From positions 744,001 to 808,000 of the forward strand of contig JAAVVG010000011.1 in assembly GCA_012976225.1 (NCBI GenBank): a DNA stretch of 64,000 bases, read 5' to 3'. Source of the DNA: Golubevia sp. BC0850 (lineage: Eukaryota; Basidiomycota; Exobasidiomycetes; Golubeviales; Golubeviaceae). Below the pieces are notes generated by a model, which had not been told where the DNA came from, did no database searches, and was given only the letters and a program-made list of their open reading frames with translations. Below, one piece after another: positions 43,405 to 53,469 of the stretch; within the stretch, counting starts at the first letter, position 1, and each line of letters starts with the position of its first letter. The position numbers and the translations under genes were made by a program.

Positions 43405-44537
43405 ACGATGATTGAGGCAGTTCTCGCTACCTCGAAGCTCCTTATTATGTATATACCATCATGTGAAATACACTCATCACGACCGAGCTTTTGGACACAG
43501 CTTTCAATTCTGTTTGGTTAATCGGATCGAGTTGAGTGAGAGAATGCGAGATTCGAGGCAGGAGACACGAGACACTTTTTAGGGAAATAGTTTCTTCTTG
43601 CCTCTCTTCCTATCATACACTTTTCCCTCTCCTTTCTTTTCATTCTCGGGACCTTATCAACGTCTCAAACCTCTCTCTCTCTCTCTCTCCTTTCTCCGAT
43701 CCACTTCAATCGCACTCTGTCCTCCTTCCATCCACCTGATTCACCTGCAGCTCACGTTCAATGGCCGTGTCATCAGAAACCCGCCTTTCCCTTCAACTTG
43801 AACTCAAAGATGGGTCTCTCGAATCTTTGTAAAATTGAGATCCACTGAGTTCCAAATGAAGGGAAAGCTCTCTGGGACTGAGGGACGCTGGGAGAACGAT
43901 GAACGGGAGGTTCGAGAATTCAGAGTTTGGGGAGACAGAATTCGAATTTGGATGCCTCAATCACTTCCAAAATAGCTTTAGTTAGTCTCTTTAGATATCA
44001 AGTTATCAAGGTCCCTGCAATCTCTGGCGAGAAGGTTTCGAGATCATTTCTGCTCACGCTCTCTCTCTCTCTCTCTCTTAAACAGTTCAGGAAAGATAGG
44101 ACTTGGGATGCCCATCAAGGAGACTAGTCAGACAGATTATCAACTGATGATACAGCAAATGCTTCGGAGCCCTGTGACGCTGTCACACTGACTGTTTGAA
44201 CCTCAACTCGAGAATGCCGGCGTGAGGTGCGATGAGCTCTCTCTAGGACAAGCGTTGGCCTGATAGTTCAAATTCTTAACAGTGAGATCTCCTTTCTACC
44301 AGTTCCTTCACTTCTCTAACCAAGGCGCGAAACGGAGGTAAGAGGTCACTCGTGCGCTGGTAGCTCAAGCAGAAGAGTCATGAATGGAAGATCCAGGCTT
44401 TTCACATCTTGACCGAAAGCATACCTTTGAATCACTTTGAAACCTCAAATCGTTTCCTAATCTACTTATTTTCATCTTCAACCTCAATCAATCCCTTCAA
44501 GAGTCTTCCTCTCATCAAAAGCTAGACCTCTCTTGTC
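43405..44537. other. Intergenic region with two (CT)n tracts, ILV2 promoter
   Basis: (CT)n occurs at 43671-43689 and at 44059-44078, and much of the rest is C/T-rich. No gene was seen. The region near 44270-44540 should hold the ILV2 5' UTR. Confidence 0.5.
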
Positions 44538-47119
44538 ATGGTCTTCCCCGCCAGAATGGCTCATCATCGAGCTGCAGCTTCGGCAGCATCCAGCTCTCTC
44601 AGATCTTCTTTAACTTCAAAAGCCACTTATACTACAACTTCAGCAAGTAGGACTGCCACAGCTACCGGAAAGACTTGTCTCTCAACTCGATCCTTCAATC
44701 CTTCCTCCAGATTCATCTCCTCAAATGCTTCCAACTCTCAAGCCGCTCCAGCCACTCTACCCTCAACTTCTGCGTGAGTATCTGGAATTCCATAACATGC
44801 TGAAAATACAGCTCAGGTTGTGAAGGGCGCAAGACTGGGAGCAAAAGGAGGAAGGAATGACAGCCAAGCAGGGAGTACCTGGGTCTGAGAAGTATGGCAA
44901 AGGACCTTGATGTTGCCTCAGTCAAAACCAATGGTATTCCAAAAAGAGTACAGCGAGCAGCAGATTCCGATTACTTTGTCCTCTCCTCGAGGCCGTTTTG
45001 CCTCGAGACCCTAATTGGGAGGGCTAAGCCCACTGCTTCCTCTCTTTGACTCGGTTGGCTGGAACTCTCTCTCCCAAACAATCGAATCTTCCACTTACCC
45101 GCTTTCCATCTTTTCTACTACTTTCTCTCTTCCTTAACAATCTTCTACGCTCACCTCTTCTCATCCATTCACAGTCGACCTGAACCCTCTCCTGCATTTC
45201 AACAATCGCCGTCATCTAATCCTTCCCCTCTTTCCAAATCCCATGGTCCTGGAGAGATGGACGAGTCCTTCGTTGGAATGTCTGGAGGAGAGATCTTCCA
45301 CGAGATGATGCTACGTCATGATGTCAAGCACGTATTCGGATACCCAGGAGGAGCCATTCTTCCAGTCTTCGATGCTATCTACAACTCTAAGCACTTTGAC
45401 TTCATCCTCCCTAGAAGAGAAGACGGAGCTGGACACATGGCTGAAGGATACGCTCGTGTCTCAGGAAAACCAGGAGTAGTCTTGGTCACCTCTGGTCCAG
45501 GAGCTACCAACGTAATTACTCCAATGCAGGATGCTATGAGTGATGGAACTCCTCTAGTCGTCTTCTGTGGTCAAGTAGCTACCTCTGCTATCGGATCGGA
45601 TGCTTTCCAGGAAGCAGACATCATCGGAATCTCCAGGAGTTGTTCCAAATGGAACGTCATGGTCAAGGACATCGCGGAGCTACCAAGGAGAATCAACGAA
45701 GCTTTCAAGATCGCCACCTCTGGAAGGCCAGGTCCCGTCTTAGTCGATCTCCCAAAGGACGTCACTGCTTCCATTCTTAGGCAGGCAATCCCTTTCAGCA
45801 GCACTCAGCCAAACATGTCCAACATCCCTAGTCGTGCCGCCGCTCGTCCTCGTAGCAGGTCGCAAGGAATGAATATGCGCTACCAGACGGGAGAGGACAA
45901 CTCTCCAGCTCCAGAGATCGCAGCAGCAGCTCGCCTCATCAACATGGCCAAGAGACCTGTCATCTACGCTGGTCAAGGAATGCTCTCCACTCCAGATGGA
46001 CCCAGAATCCTCAAGGAGCTAGCTCACAAGGCCAACATTCCAGTCACCACTACCCTTCAAGGTCTAGGAGGATTCGACGAGACCGACGACCTATCCCTTC
46101 ACATGCTAGGTATGCACGGAAGCGCGTACGCCAACCTTGCCATGCAAGATGCTGATGTCATCATCGCTCTTGGAGCCAGGTTCGACGATCGTGTCACTGG
46201 TCGCGTCGACAAGTTCGCTCCTCATGCAAGGGCAGCTGCTCTCGAAGGACGTGGAGGAATCGTTCATTACGAAATCATGCCAAAGAACATCAACAAGGTA
46301 GTTCAAGCCACCTGCGCTATCGAAGGAGACGTCATTCAGAATCTGTCCAAGACTCTAGAGCACATCAACCCAGTCAGCAAGGAGGAGCGTTCAGAATGGC
46401 TAGCCAAGGTCGCTGGTTGGAAGAAGGCTTATCCCTTCTACTTCGTTCCCTCCGAACCAAGCAAGGGAGAGCTCATGAAGCCTCAGGAAGTCATCGAAGA
46501 GCTAGACCGACAAGTCGCTCACAGGAAGGAGGACGTCATCATCACCACTGGAGTAGGTCAACATCAAATGTGGGCTGCTCAGCATTACAGATGGAGACAC
46601 CCAAGAACCTGGGTCTCTTCCGGAGGATTGGGAACTATGGGATTCGGTCTACCTTCAGCTGTCGGAGCCAAGGTTGCAGCTCCCGAGAAGATCGTAGTTG
46701 ACATCGATGGAGATGCTTCCTTCAGCATGACTGCTATGGAAATGGCCACAGCTTCTCAATTCAACATCGGAGTCAAGATCCTACTTCTCAACAACGAATT
46801 CCAAGGAATGGTTCTTCAGTGGCAAGATCTCTTCTACGAAAAGAGGTATTCTCACACTGCTATGACCAACCCGGATTTCATCAAGCTGGCTCAATCGATG
46901 GGAGTTCACGCTATCTACTGTGATAACCTAGATGATCTACCTGCCAAGATGAAAGAGTTCATCGAATGGGATAACGATAGACCAGTACTCTTCGAAGCTA
47001 GAGTTGTCAAGAATGAACACGTATTCCCAATGGTCGCAGCTGGAAAGGCTCTACATGAACAATTAGTTCACCCAAACCTCAATGCTCCGAATTCAGCTCC
47101 AATTCCTCCAGCCATGTAA
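44538..47119 (+). CDS. ILV2: Acetolactate synthase catalytic subunit, mitochondrial
   Basis: Two exons (44538-44773, 45175-47119) give 726 residues; the 401-nt intron interrupts the presequence region. The Ser/Ala/Arg-rich N-terminus is a mitochondrial targeting peptide. The conserved part includes HVFGYPGGAILPVFDAIY, GAGHMAEGYARVSGKPG, TSGPGATNVITPM, SDAFQEADIIGISRSCSKWN, GRPGPVLVDLPKDVTASIL, GARFDDRVTGRVDKFAP and the ThDP/Mg site (DIDGDASFSMTAMEMATASQ ... LLNNEFQGMVLQWQDLFYE). The enzyme condenses two pyruvates to acetolactate, or pyruvate with 2-ketobutyrate, the first common step of Val/Leu/Ile synthesis, using ThDP, Mg and FAD. Two positions are unusual: the expected HEQ before GAGHMAEG reads RED (the catalytic Glu is kept), and the proline of GQVP reads Ala (GQVATSAIG). 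The regulatory subunit is not in the window. Confidence 0.97.
44986..45007 (+). other. Perfect 8-bp-stem hairpin inside the ILV2 intron
   Basis: CTCGAGGC (44986-44993) and GCCTCGAG (45000-45007) are exact inverse complements separated by six bases. It lies in the second half of an intron that is about four times longer than most here. It may be an RNA structure near the branch-point region or simply chance. Confidence 0.5.
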
Positions 47120-47540
47120 GGAAAGATTAGGGTCATTCAGCCATGTTTTCCCTCTCCATTAGTTGATCTTCTAGTAATTACTTAATGCCCTCGTTCTTTT
47201 GTCACCATTATTTCTTTCTTCTCTTCTCTTTCCATCCTTTTCGTTCAACTCGTTTTTCTACCCTTTCCCCTGACTCCAAACCAAAATGTTGATCAAGGCT
47301 CCGTCCTTGGAAGGTCTTCTTATTTCTATATTTTTCTCGCATTCATTGGTTTTCTCTCGCTTGTTTCTGATCACGAATCTCGAACTTCCTTGTTAAGCTT
47401 TTCGTCATCTTAATGCTCGAATTGTTGTTCCCGATTTGCCTCCGAGCGTGAGCTTCACGTCTTCGAACCAGTGAACGAATCTACACAGTGAAATGATATT
47501 CAAACGTTGATTTGAGATTTAAAAAGCGCCTACAATCCTT
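47120..47540. other. Intergenic region between convergent ILV2 and COG8
   Basis: About 420 bases, C/T-rich on the plus strand, expected to hold the two 3' UTRs and poly(A) sites. No further feature was seen. Confidence 0.5.
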
Positions 47541-50500
47541 CTACTTTTTGCCCTTCTTCTTCTTCTTCTTTCCCTTTGCCCCTTTCACCTGCTGCTTCTC
47601 TCCTCCGTCCTTCTCTCCCTCTCCCTGATTCACTTCGTCTCCATCCACTTCAGAAGGTGCTCGACTTGGATTCGTGCTTTCCGCTTCATTTGAATCATGC
47701 TCTCCTTCTCCCTCTTCTTGAATTTCTTCTGGAACCGCAGAGACCGGCTCCGGTTGCTGAACTGGAGAAGATGTCGCTTGCAGAGTCTCGTCCGTTTCGA
47801 CCTCGTCTAGATTGGATTCAACTTGAGGCGCTTCGACATTTGGACTTGCTTCAGAAGCATCAACGGAAGAAGATTTGATTTGAGCTTCAGATTCAGCTTT
47901 GGCTTGAGCTGCTAATTTGGCCTGTTCTCTTTCTTCGGCTCTCAGTTTGAGCTTGTCAGCTAATGAGAGCTTCTTGTTTACTGGTGGCTGAGGTTCAGTT
48001 GCAGGACTTGCTGAATTAGAAGGAAGAGTGGAATCGGAAGTGGAAGAAGTTGGCTGTGATGGTGAGACTTGAATTTCTGATGAAGGATTTGTTGCTTCTT
48101 TCCTTTGAGTTGCTTCTTTTTCTTTGTCCAGTTGAAGTTGGTCCGCTTCTTTCTTCAATGCAGCAGCTTTTCTCTCCTGTTCAGCCTGTTCTGCTTCGAC
48201 TCTTTCTTTCTCCTTCCTTTCTCTTTCACTCTTTTCCAAAGCCTCCTGCTCTAATCTCTGCGCCTCTGCTTTCTCCTTCTCTATCCTTTCACGTTCTAAT
48301 CTCTCTTTTTCAAATTTCTTCTTCTCCTCTTCAAGCTGAGATACCTCTCTCTCTTTCTTTAATCTTTCCACTTCCAGCCTTTCTTTCTCGACTCTCTCCT
48401 GTTCAAGCCTTTCCCTCTCTATCCGTTCTTTTTCTAATTGTTCATTTTCTAACCTCTGTCTTTCAATTTCTAATCTCTCATTCTCCTGCCTCTGAAGTTC
48501 TTCCTTCTCCCTACCAGATCTCACGCCTTTTTCCACTTCTTCTTTTCTTTCCTCCTCATTCCTCGATCTTTGAGTCTCGATTTCTCTGGCCCATTTATTT
48601 AGCTCAGTGATTCCTAGAAGTCCAACTTCTTCAGGAGTCAAGATCTTTGAGTCAGAATAGATTCCATTGTTCAACCCATTCAAAAGCCAAGGAATCAGGT
48701 TTTCAGTGAAAAGAATGATAGCTCTGGAAAGGATGGAGAACTCGATTTCGGCTCTTCTCTTGAGGAGATTAGAATCAGAATTGATGTTGGAAGTAGATTT
48801 TGAGAGATAAAGTTTTGAGTCTTCCGACAGATCAAAGGAAGGTAGATCCCAATCCCATTTCAGGTTTCTGCGGGATGAGTCTTCAAAGAATTCGTTCAGC
48901 CTCTCTTCTAAATCAATCTTGTAATTATCTAGGGCTTTAATAATGGATTTGAAAGAGGAAATTAATGTTTGAAGAGCTGACCCTTTGACAGAGAAAAGAG
49001 GGAATAACCTTAAAGCATTGAAACTTGAGATCAAAGAATTCAAATAAGAGATCAAAGGTGAGAATTGAATTAAAGGGTTGTTCTTTGAATTGCTAGAAGG
49101 ATTGAACATGTCATTGGGGGAATTCATGGTAGAAAAGGATGACAATCCTAGTTGCAAAAGTTTTTGAATGGTCTTGGTCTTTGAAGTTCTAGAATTGGTG
49201 GAGAGAAAGATTGAAGCAGGGAAACTTTCTTGATCGAGAGAAGTTGCGTTGGATAAAAGATTGACTAATTCATCGGTTGAGTTTGCGATTGGAATAGAGA
49301 ACAAAGAGAGTAGAGTTTTAACAAAAGGACCTTGGTTGTCCATAGAGACTTTGGATTGAATCCCGATTCCAAGTAATTGACTGAAATCCAATCCAATCCT
49401 TCCAAGGTTGGCACTAACAAAAGACAATTGAGTGAAGAGAGTTGAAAGACTGTTTGCTGATAGTTCTAGACTTTTGGAATAATCATAATTTGAGGAATAA
49501 GAACTTGGATTCGGAACTAGTGAAGGGATTTCGATTTCTAAGACTTGTTTCAAAATAGTAAAAGAATGAGCTGAGAAGCTTGAGATCAATAAGAGAGGAG
49601 ATGGAGATTCGTTCAAACCTTTACTGTTTGCAATTGTTTCTGATGATGTGTTTGAATCAACGAACAAAGACATTGCTAAAGAACAAGTTTCAGAGACTGA
49701 TTCCCTCCAACTATCAATGAAACTCTTTAAATAATTTGTAATTTGTTCTATTCCTCTAGCTTGTTTTGACTTGGTTTGACTACTTGTAAGTTCTTCTAAA
49801 CTCCTCTTTAAATTCGAAAACCTAGATCTTAAGAAAACCAAACAAAGTTGAGCTTCTGCAATCCCAAGAGAGGAACCCTTTGACCTAGATCCAGAGGCAA
49901 CATCTAATTCTTGTAACTTTCTCAAATAAACCAAAGTTCTCTTTACAGTAGACATCTTGATTTCCGGTCTTTTCAGAGTTTCAAGTAAATCCTTTCTCAT
50001 TCTATGAAAGTGATTCCAAGTTTCTTCCTTGAGAGAGATTAGGACTGGATCTTGATAAACGCCTTCTGCCTTCTCCTTTGAGGTTGAGGGATCAGACGAA
50101 AGCTTTGCAATATGAACCCCAAGTTTTAAAGCTTCATGATAGTGCTTTGCAAGAATGCATGTTTCTACCAGTCTTGGAAGTTCTAAGAGATCGTGTAATC
50201 CAGCTCCTCCTCCTCCTCCTCCTCGGCTGGATTCATTTGAACTAGTGTAAACACCAGAATAGTGTTCTTTTAGATTTAAAGCTTTGTTCCTGTTGGCTAG
50301 GGATGGAGAGGTATTGGATTTGAATTGGTTTGAAAGGGAGTCTAAATTTGGAAGATGAGAATTTAAGATTGAGGATAGAGATGAAGAAATATCGGAGAGG
50401 GTTGAAGTGGAAGATGATGATTCTGGATGATCGTTACTTGTAGAGGTTGAAGATGGAAGGTTTGAGTTTGAATTTGAATTAGAATTTGAAGTGAGAGATT

Positions 50501-50834
50501 GAATTGAATTATGAACTTGAATAAAAGAGTCAACGTGCTTTAAACAAAGATCTGATAATTGACTCTCCAAAGAAGTTGAAATTTCTTTGAATTGATCAGG
50601 TTGAGATTGGATAGTTGAAAGTGAAAGTGAAGAAAGAGATGAGAGATAAGATTGAGCGTTGGGACTGCTAACATCTAAATCTCTCAAATCTACTTTCTCC
50701 TTCTCCTTCCAGCCTGTCTTGTCATTTGATGCAACTTTATGGATGAGTGAAGTCAACGATGAAGAGGATTGGCCACCTTGGACATTTTGAGGTTCAGGTT
50801 GGCTATAAGATTCAGTTGCTGAATTCATGCTCAT
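47541..50834 (-). CDS. COG8: Conserved oligomeric Golgi complex subunit 8 with long charged-helix extension
   Basis: One uninterrupted frame of 1097 residues runs from the ATG at 50834 (the frame is open upstream only with a TTG). The N-terminal half matches the Dor1/COG8 pattern: SYLSSLSSLSLSTI near the start, then LESQLSDLCLKHVDSFIQVH, and LHDLLELPRLVETCILAKHY followed by HEALKLGVHIAKL. Further helices follow, with ERLNEFFEDSSRRNLKWDWD. COG8 belongs to lobe B of the COG tether, which captures recycling vesicles at the Golgi and keeps glycosyltransferases in place. From about residue 750 to 912 the chain changes to a very regular Glu/Arg/Lys helix (ERLEQERVEKERLEVERLKK type). It is followed by LADKLKLRAEEREQAKLAAQ, an acidic Ser-rich stretch and a poly-Lys end (KGAKGKKKKKKGKK). 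The tail roughly doubles the size usual for COG8. Confidence 0.82.
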   Translation of the reverse strand: MSMNSATESYSQPEPQNVQGGQSSSSLTSLIHKVASNDKTGWKEKEKVDLRDLDVSSPNAQSYLSSLSSLSLSTIQSQPDQFKEISTSLESQLSDLCLKHVDSFIQVHNSIQSLTSNSNSNSNSNLPSSTSTSNDHPESSSSTSTLSDISSSLSSILNSHLPNLDSLSNQFKSNTSPSLANRNKALNLKEHYSGVYTSSNESSRGGGGGGAGLHDLLELPRLVETCILAKHYHEALKLGVHIAKLSSDPSTSKEKAEGVYQDPVLISLKEETWNHFHRMRKDLLETLKRPEIKMSTVKRTLVYLRKLQELDVASGSRSKGSSLGIAEAQLCLVFLRSRFSNLKRSLEELTSSQTKSKQARGIEQITNYLKSFIDSWRESVSETCSLAMSLFVDSNTSSETIANSKGLNESPSPLLLISSFSAHSFTILKQVLEIEIPSLVPNPSSYSSNYDYSKSLELSANSLSTLFTQLSFVSANLGRIGLDFSQLLGIGIQSKVSMDNQGPFVKTLLSLFSIPIANSTDELVNLLSNATSLDQESFPASIFLSTNSRTSKTKTIQKLLQLGLSSFSTMNSPNDMFNPSSNSKNNPLIQFSPLISYLNSLISSFNALRLFPLFSVKGSALQTLISSFKSIIKALDNYKIDLEERLNEFFEDSSRRNLKWDWDLPSFDLSEDSKLYLSKSTSNINSDSNLLKRRAEIEFSILSRAIILFTENLIPWLLNGLNNGIYSDSKILTPEEVGLLGITELNKWAREIETQRSRNEEERKEEVEKGVRSGREKEELQRQENERLEIERQRLENEQLEKERIERERLEQERVEKERLEVERLKKEREVSQLEEEKKKFEKERLERERIEKEKAEAQRLEQEALEKSERERKEKERVEAEQAEQERKAAALKKEADQLQLDKEKEATQRKEATNPSSEIQVSPSQPTSSTSDSTLPSNSASPATEPQPPVNKKLSLADKLKLRAEEREQAKLAAQAKAESEAQIKSSSVDASEASPNVEAPQVESNLDEVETDETLQATSSPVQQPEPVSAVPEEIQEEGEGEHDSNEAESTNPSRAPSEVDGDEVNQGEGEKDGGEKQQVKGAKGKKKKKKGKK

Positions 50835-51559
50835 GCTGCTGCTGATCTGATTGCACCCAGCTTGAAGGCCATCCGTCTTAGAAAGGTGCGACTTGTTGAT
50901 GTGGAAAGATTTGATAGGAGATCCCAAGAAGCTGTGGCTTGAAATAAGCAGTGATGCTGACGCTGATGCTTCAAGAAGAAGAAGAATTGCAGCGAGCTGG
51001 ACGAACGAACGAACGCGAAGGCCCGAAGGCCCCTAAAAACTCTAAAAGCCTCAACAAGTCTTCAACCAGCTTCTGCAGCTGGGTCATCATCAAACTTGAA
51101 TCGAGAGGTTTTCACACAAGTGTTGATCAAAAGGAGGGAAAAAGAAACTTCTTTTCTCTACAAGTCATAACCGCATATTAACCCACCAACTTCTGAGAAA
51201 TGGATCAATTCCCTTCAGAAATGTCCGGCCCAATCTTCAAAGAGTTGAGCCTCAGAGAGATGCTTCATCCCTGAATACTCTTCTCATTTGGCATCTCTCT
51301 ATCGCCATTTCAATCCTCGTGTTCTCAGCAGTGAGTAGTGAGTCAGTAAGAACGGAAAGAGATCGGGATAGTAGAAGGGTAAGCGAAGCCACTCTTGTTT
51401 CAAATAATAGATTCCCAGTGAGAAAGAAAGAAAGAAAGAAAGATTTGAGGGTAAAGAAGGACAGATATAAAATGAATGAGGTTCAAAAAGGAGATGGAGA
51501 GTAGAAGACGAACAGAAGTGAAACATTTCAAGGGGGAAAGGGGTTGTTTTTGTTCTTAT
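50835..51559. other. Intergenic region with (AAAG)n tract
   Basis: The region holds the COG8 promoter and the 3' flank of the FAD oxidase gene. A near-perfect (AAAG)n run lies at 51421-51442. The inverted-looking pair CGAAGGCCCGAAGGCCCC is near 51016. No gene was seen. Confidence 0.5.
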
Positions 51560-53469
51560 TTACGAGTAGTTAGGACCAGTCGAGTAATTTGTGAAGAAGC
51601 CTTCGGAATCGTACTTGTTCTTGATGCTCTTAACTCTTTCATAAGCTCCATAAGATTGAATGATTGGTTGATTGAATTGAGCATCATTCAAAAAGATGGG
51701 TGCGCCGGCTAGGTATGGAGTTGGGTAGATTTGATCTTCGAACTTCTGAATCAAAGTTTGATAGTTGAGGTTGGAAAGTAAACCTTTGTGAGTTTGAACC
51801 AGAGCGTTGGTAAAGATGTAAGGTCCATCTGGAGATTGTTGAGAATTTCCTCCAGCAGCTCTACTAGCTTCGATTAGAGATTGAGGAACAGGCTGAATGG
51901 CTAGAGAGAGTAGGTCATATTGAAGACCTTGCTTTCCACTGAAAGCCTTGAAGCCATCGACCACACTTTTCATGGTGTCAACATCTGCTTTGAAGGTTCC
52001 AGCACGGTAGAGTTGGTTGAATCCGTAGATCGGGATGTCGTTCAAAGAAGTCGAGTCGACGTAGGTCCTGAAGGAGCAGAAAGATGGATTCAGAAGTCAG
52101 GGTCAATACTGAGAAGAAGAAGAACTACGATGAATGTAGACCGTATCACTCACCCAACTTTTCTGGTGTCAGCGATGTGAGGAATCTTGTCAAACATAGC
52201 GTAGTTGTCACCTGGATCTTCACCGTCGTAAGAAACGAGGATCAAGAAGATGTCGATGGGTCTGGTTAAGATGGTTTCACGGGTAACAATGACAGCAGCT
52301 TTGGGGTCTGCGTTCTTGGTGAAGTCAACAACTGCCTCCATGATAGCATCAGAATGAACACCAGAGATGACGATGTCACCCTAAAAGAAAGAGAGAGCGC
52401 GATGGAAAAAAGAGTGAGAGAAAGCTAAAGTCAGTGGAAGAATTGAGAGCGATCGAGTTCCATGAAGTACTCACATAGTAAGTCTTTCCGACCTCTCTAG
52501 TATGGACGGTGTACTCGGTGACGATTCCGGCTCCACCTCCCGATCCTTTCAAGAAGAAGAATAAATCGCTGTACTCATTGTCGTTGGTAGCGGTTACAAT
52601 CTGACCATCTGGTAGAACGACCTCGAGTGAAATGAAACCGTCGCAACTGAGTCCATATTGTGCTGAAAGATAGCTCAATCCACCACCGAGAGAAAGTCCA
52701 GTACCGACGTCTGTTGAGATTTTGGAGAGAAAGGTCAGAAGCAGGCCAAATGGCAAGTCGACGGTTAAAGTGCGAATCACCAAAGTTCCAACAGTTCTCG
52801 CCGACTACTTACCTCCCAATCTACCACCGACAACTTGTTGACCGTGTCCACTGTCTTGGAGGAATTGATAGATGTCCGACCAGCGATTTCCAGGCTGGTA
52901 AGTAGCGGTACGAGCGACAGGGTCGATGGACTTCGACTTCATGTTTCTCATATCTATCAAGACCCCAGTGGTTGAAGAGCCTCCGGTATTGGTGTTGTGA
53001 CCACCTCAGCATTAAAAAAAACAAGATTAAGTAAGTTGAAGAGAAGAGGACAATGCGAGAGTGGCGACGACAAAGTTGCTCCGGGAAACAGGGAATTCTT
53101 CTCCCTCCTAATGACTTCTCATGCTCTGCCGTTAGCTGACACCACCATTAACTCACCTGCCTTGACAGCAAATCTGGAGCTGAACTTTCGGACAACCTTC
53201 ATAGCAGTGGAGACATCTTGGGTAGATTCAGCCAAAAGAACACAAGTTGGATGGTTGTTCTCATTTCTGGCAGAGTAGTAATGAGTTCTTGAGTAGTAGT
53301 ATTCCTTTGGATCAGAGGTTGAGTTGATGACCTTATCACCAAGAGAGGAGATTAACTCGGAACAAGCTTGAGTAGAATTGGAAGAAGCAGCGGCGGCAGA
53401 GGCTTGACCGAGGAAGAGAAGAGAGAATAAGAGAGTGAGTAGAGGCGAGACTTTCAAGAGGGAAGTCAT
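51560..53469 (-). CDS. Secreted FAD-linked oxidase (PCMH fold with berberine-bridge C-terminus)
   Basis: Five exons (53469-53157, 53004-52813, 52710-52475, 52380-52154, 52067-51560) give 491 residues. The first 25 or so residues (SLLKVSPLLTLLFSLLFLG ...) are a signal peptide. The FAD-binding part reads CVLLAESTQDVSTAMKVVRK, then AGGHNTNTGGSSTTGVLIDM, where the His of GGH is the usual covalent FAD attachment, and QQVVGGRLGDVGTGLSLGGG with SYLSAQYGLSCDGFISLEVV. The C-terminus has the berberine-bridge signature YGAYERVKSIKNKYDSEGFF. The Cys of bicovalent flavin enzymes is absent from the expected place, so a single His link is predicted. Such enzymes oxidise carbohydrates or alkaloid-like substrates with O2; the substrate cannot be deduced. 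No cluster partner flanks it. Its 5' end faces WC-1 across 1.67 kb. Confidence 0.93.
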
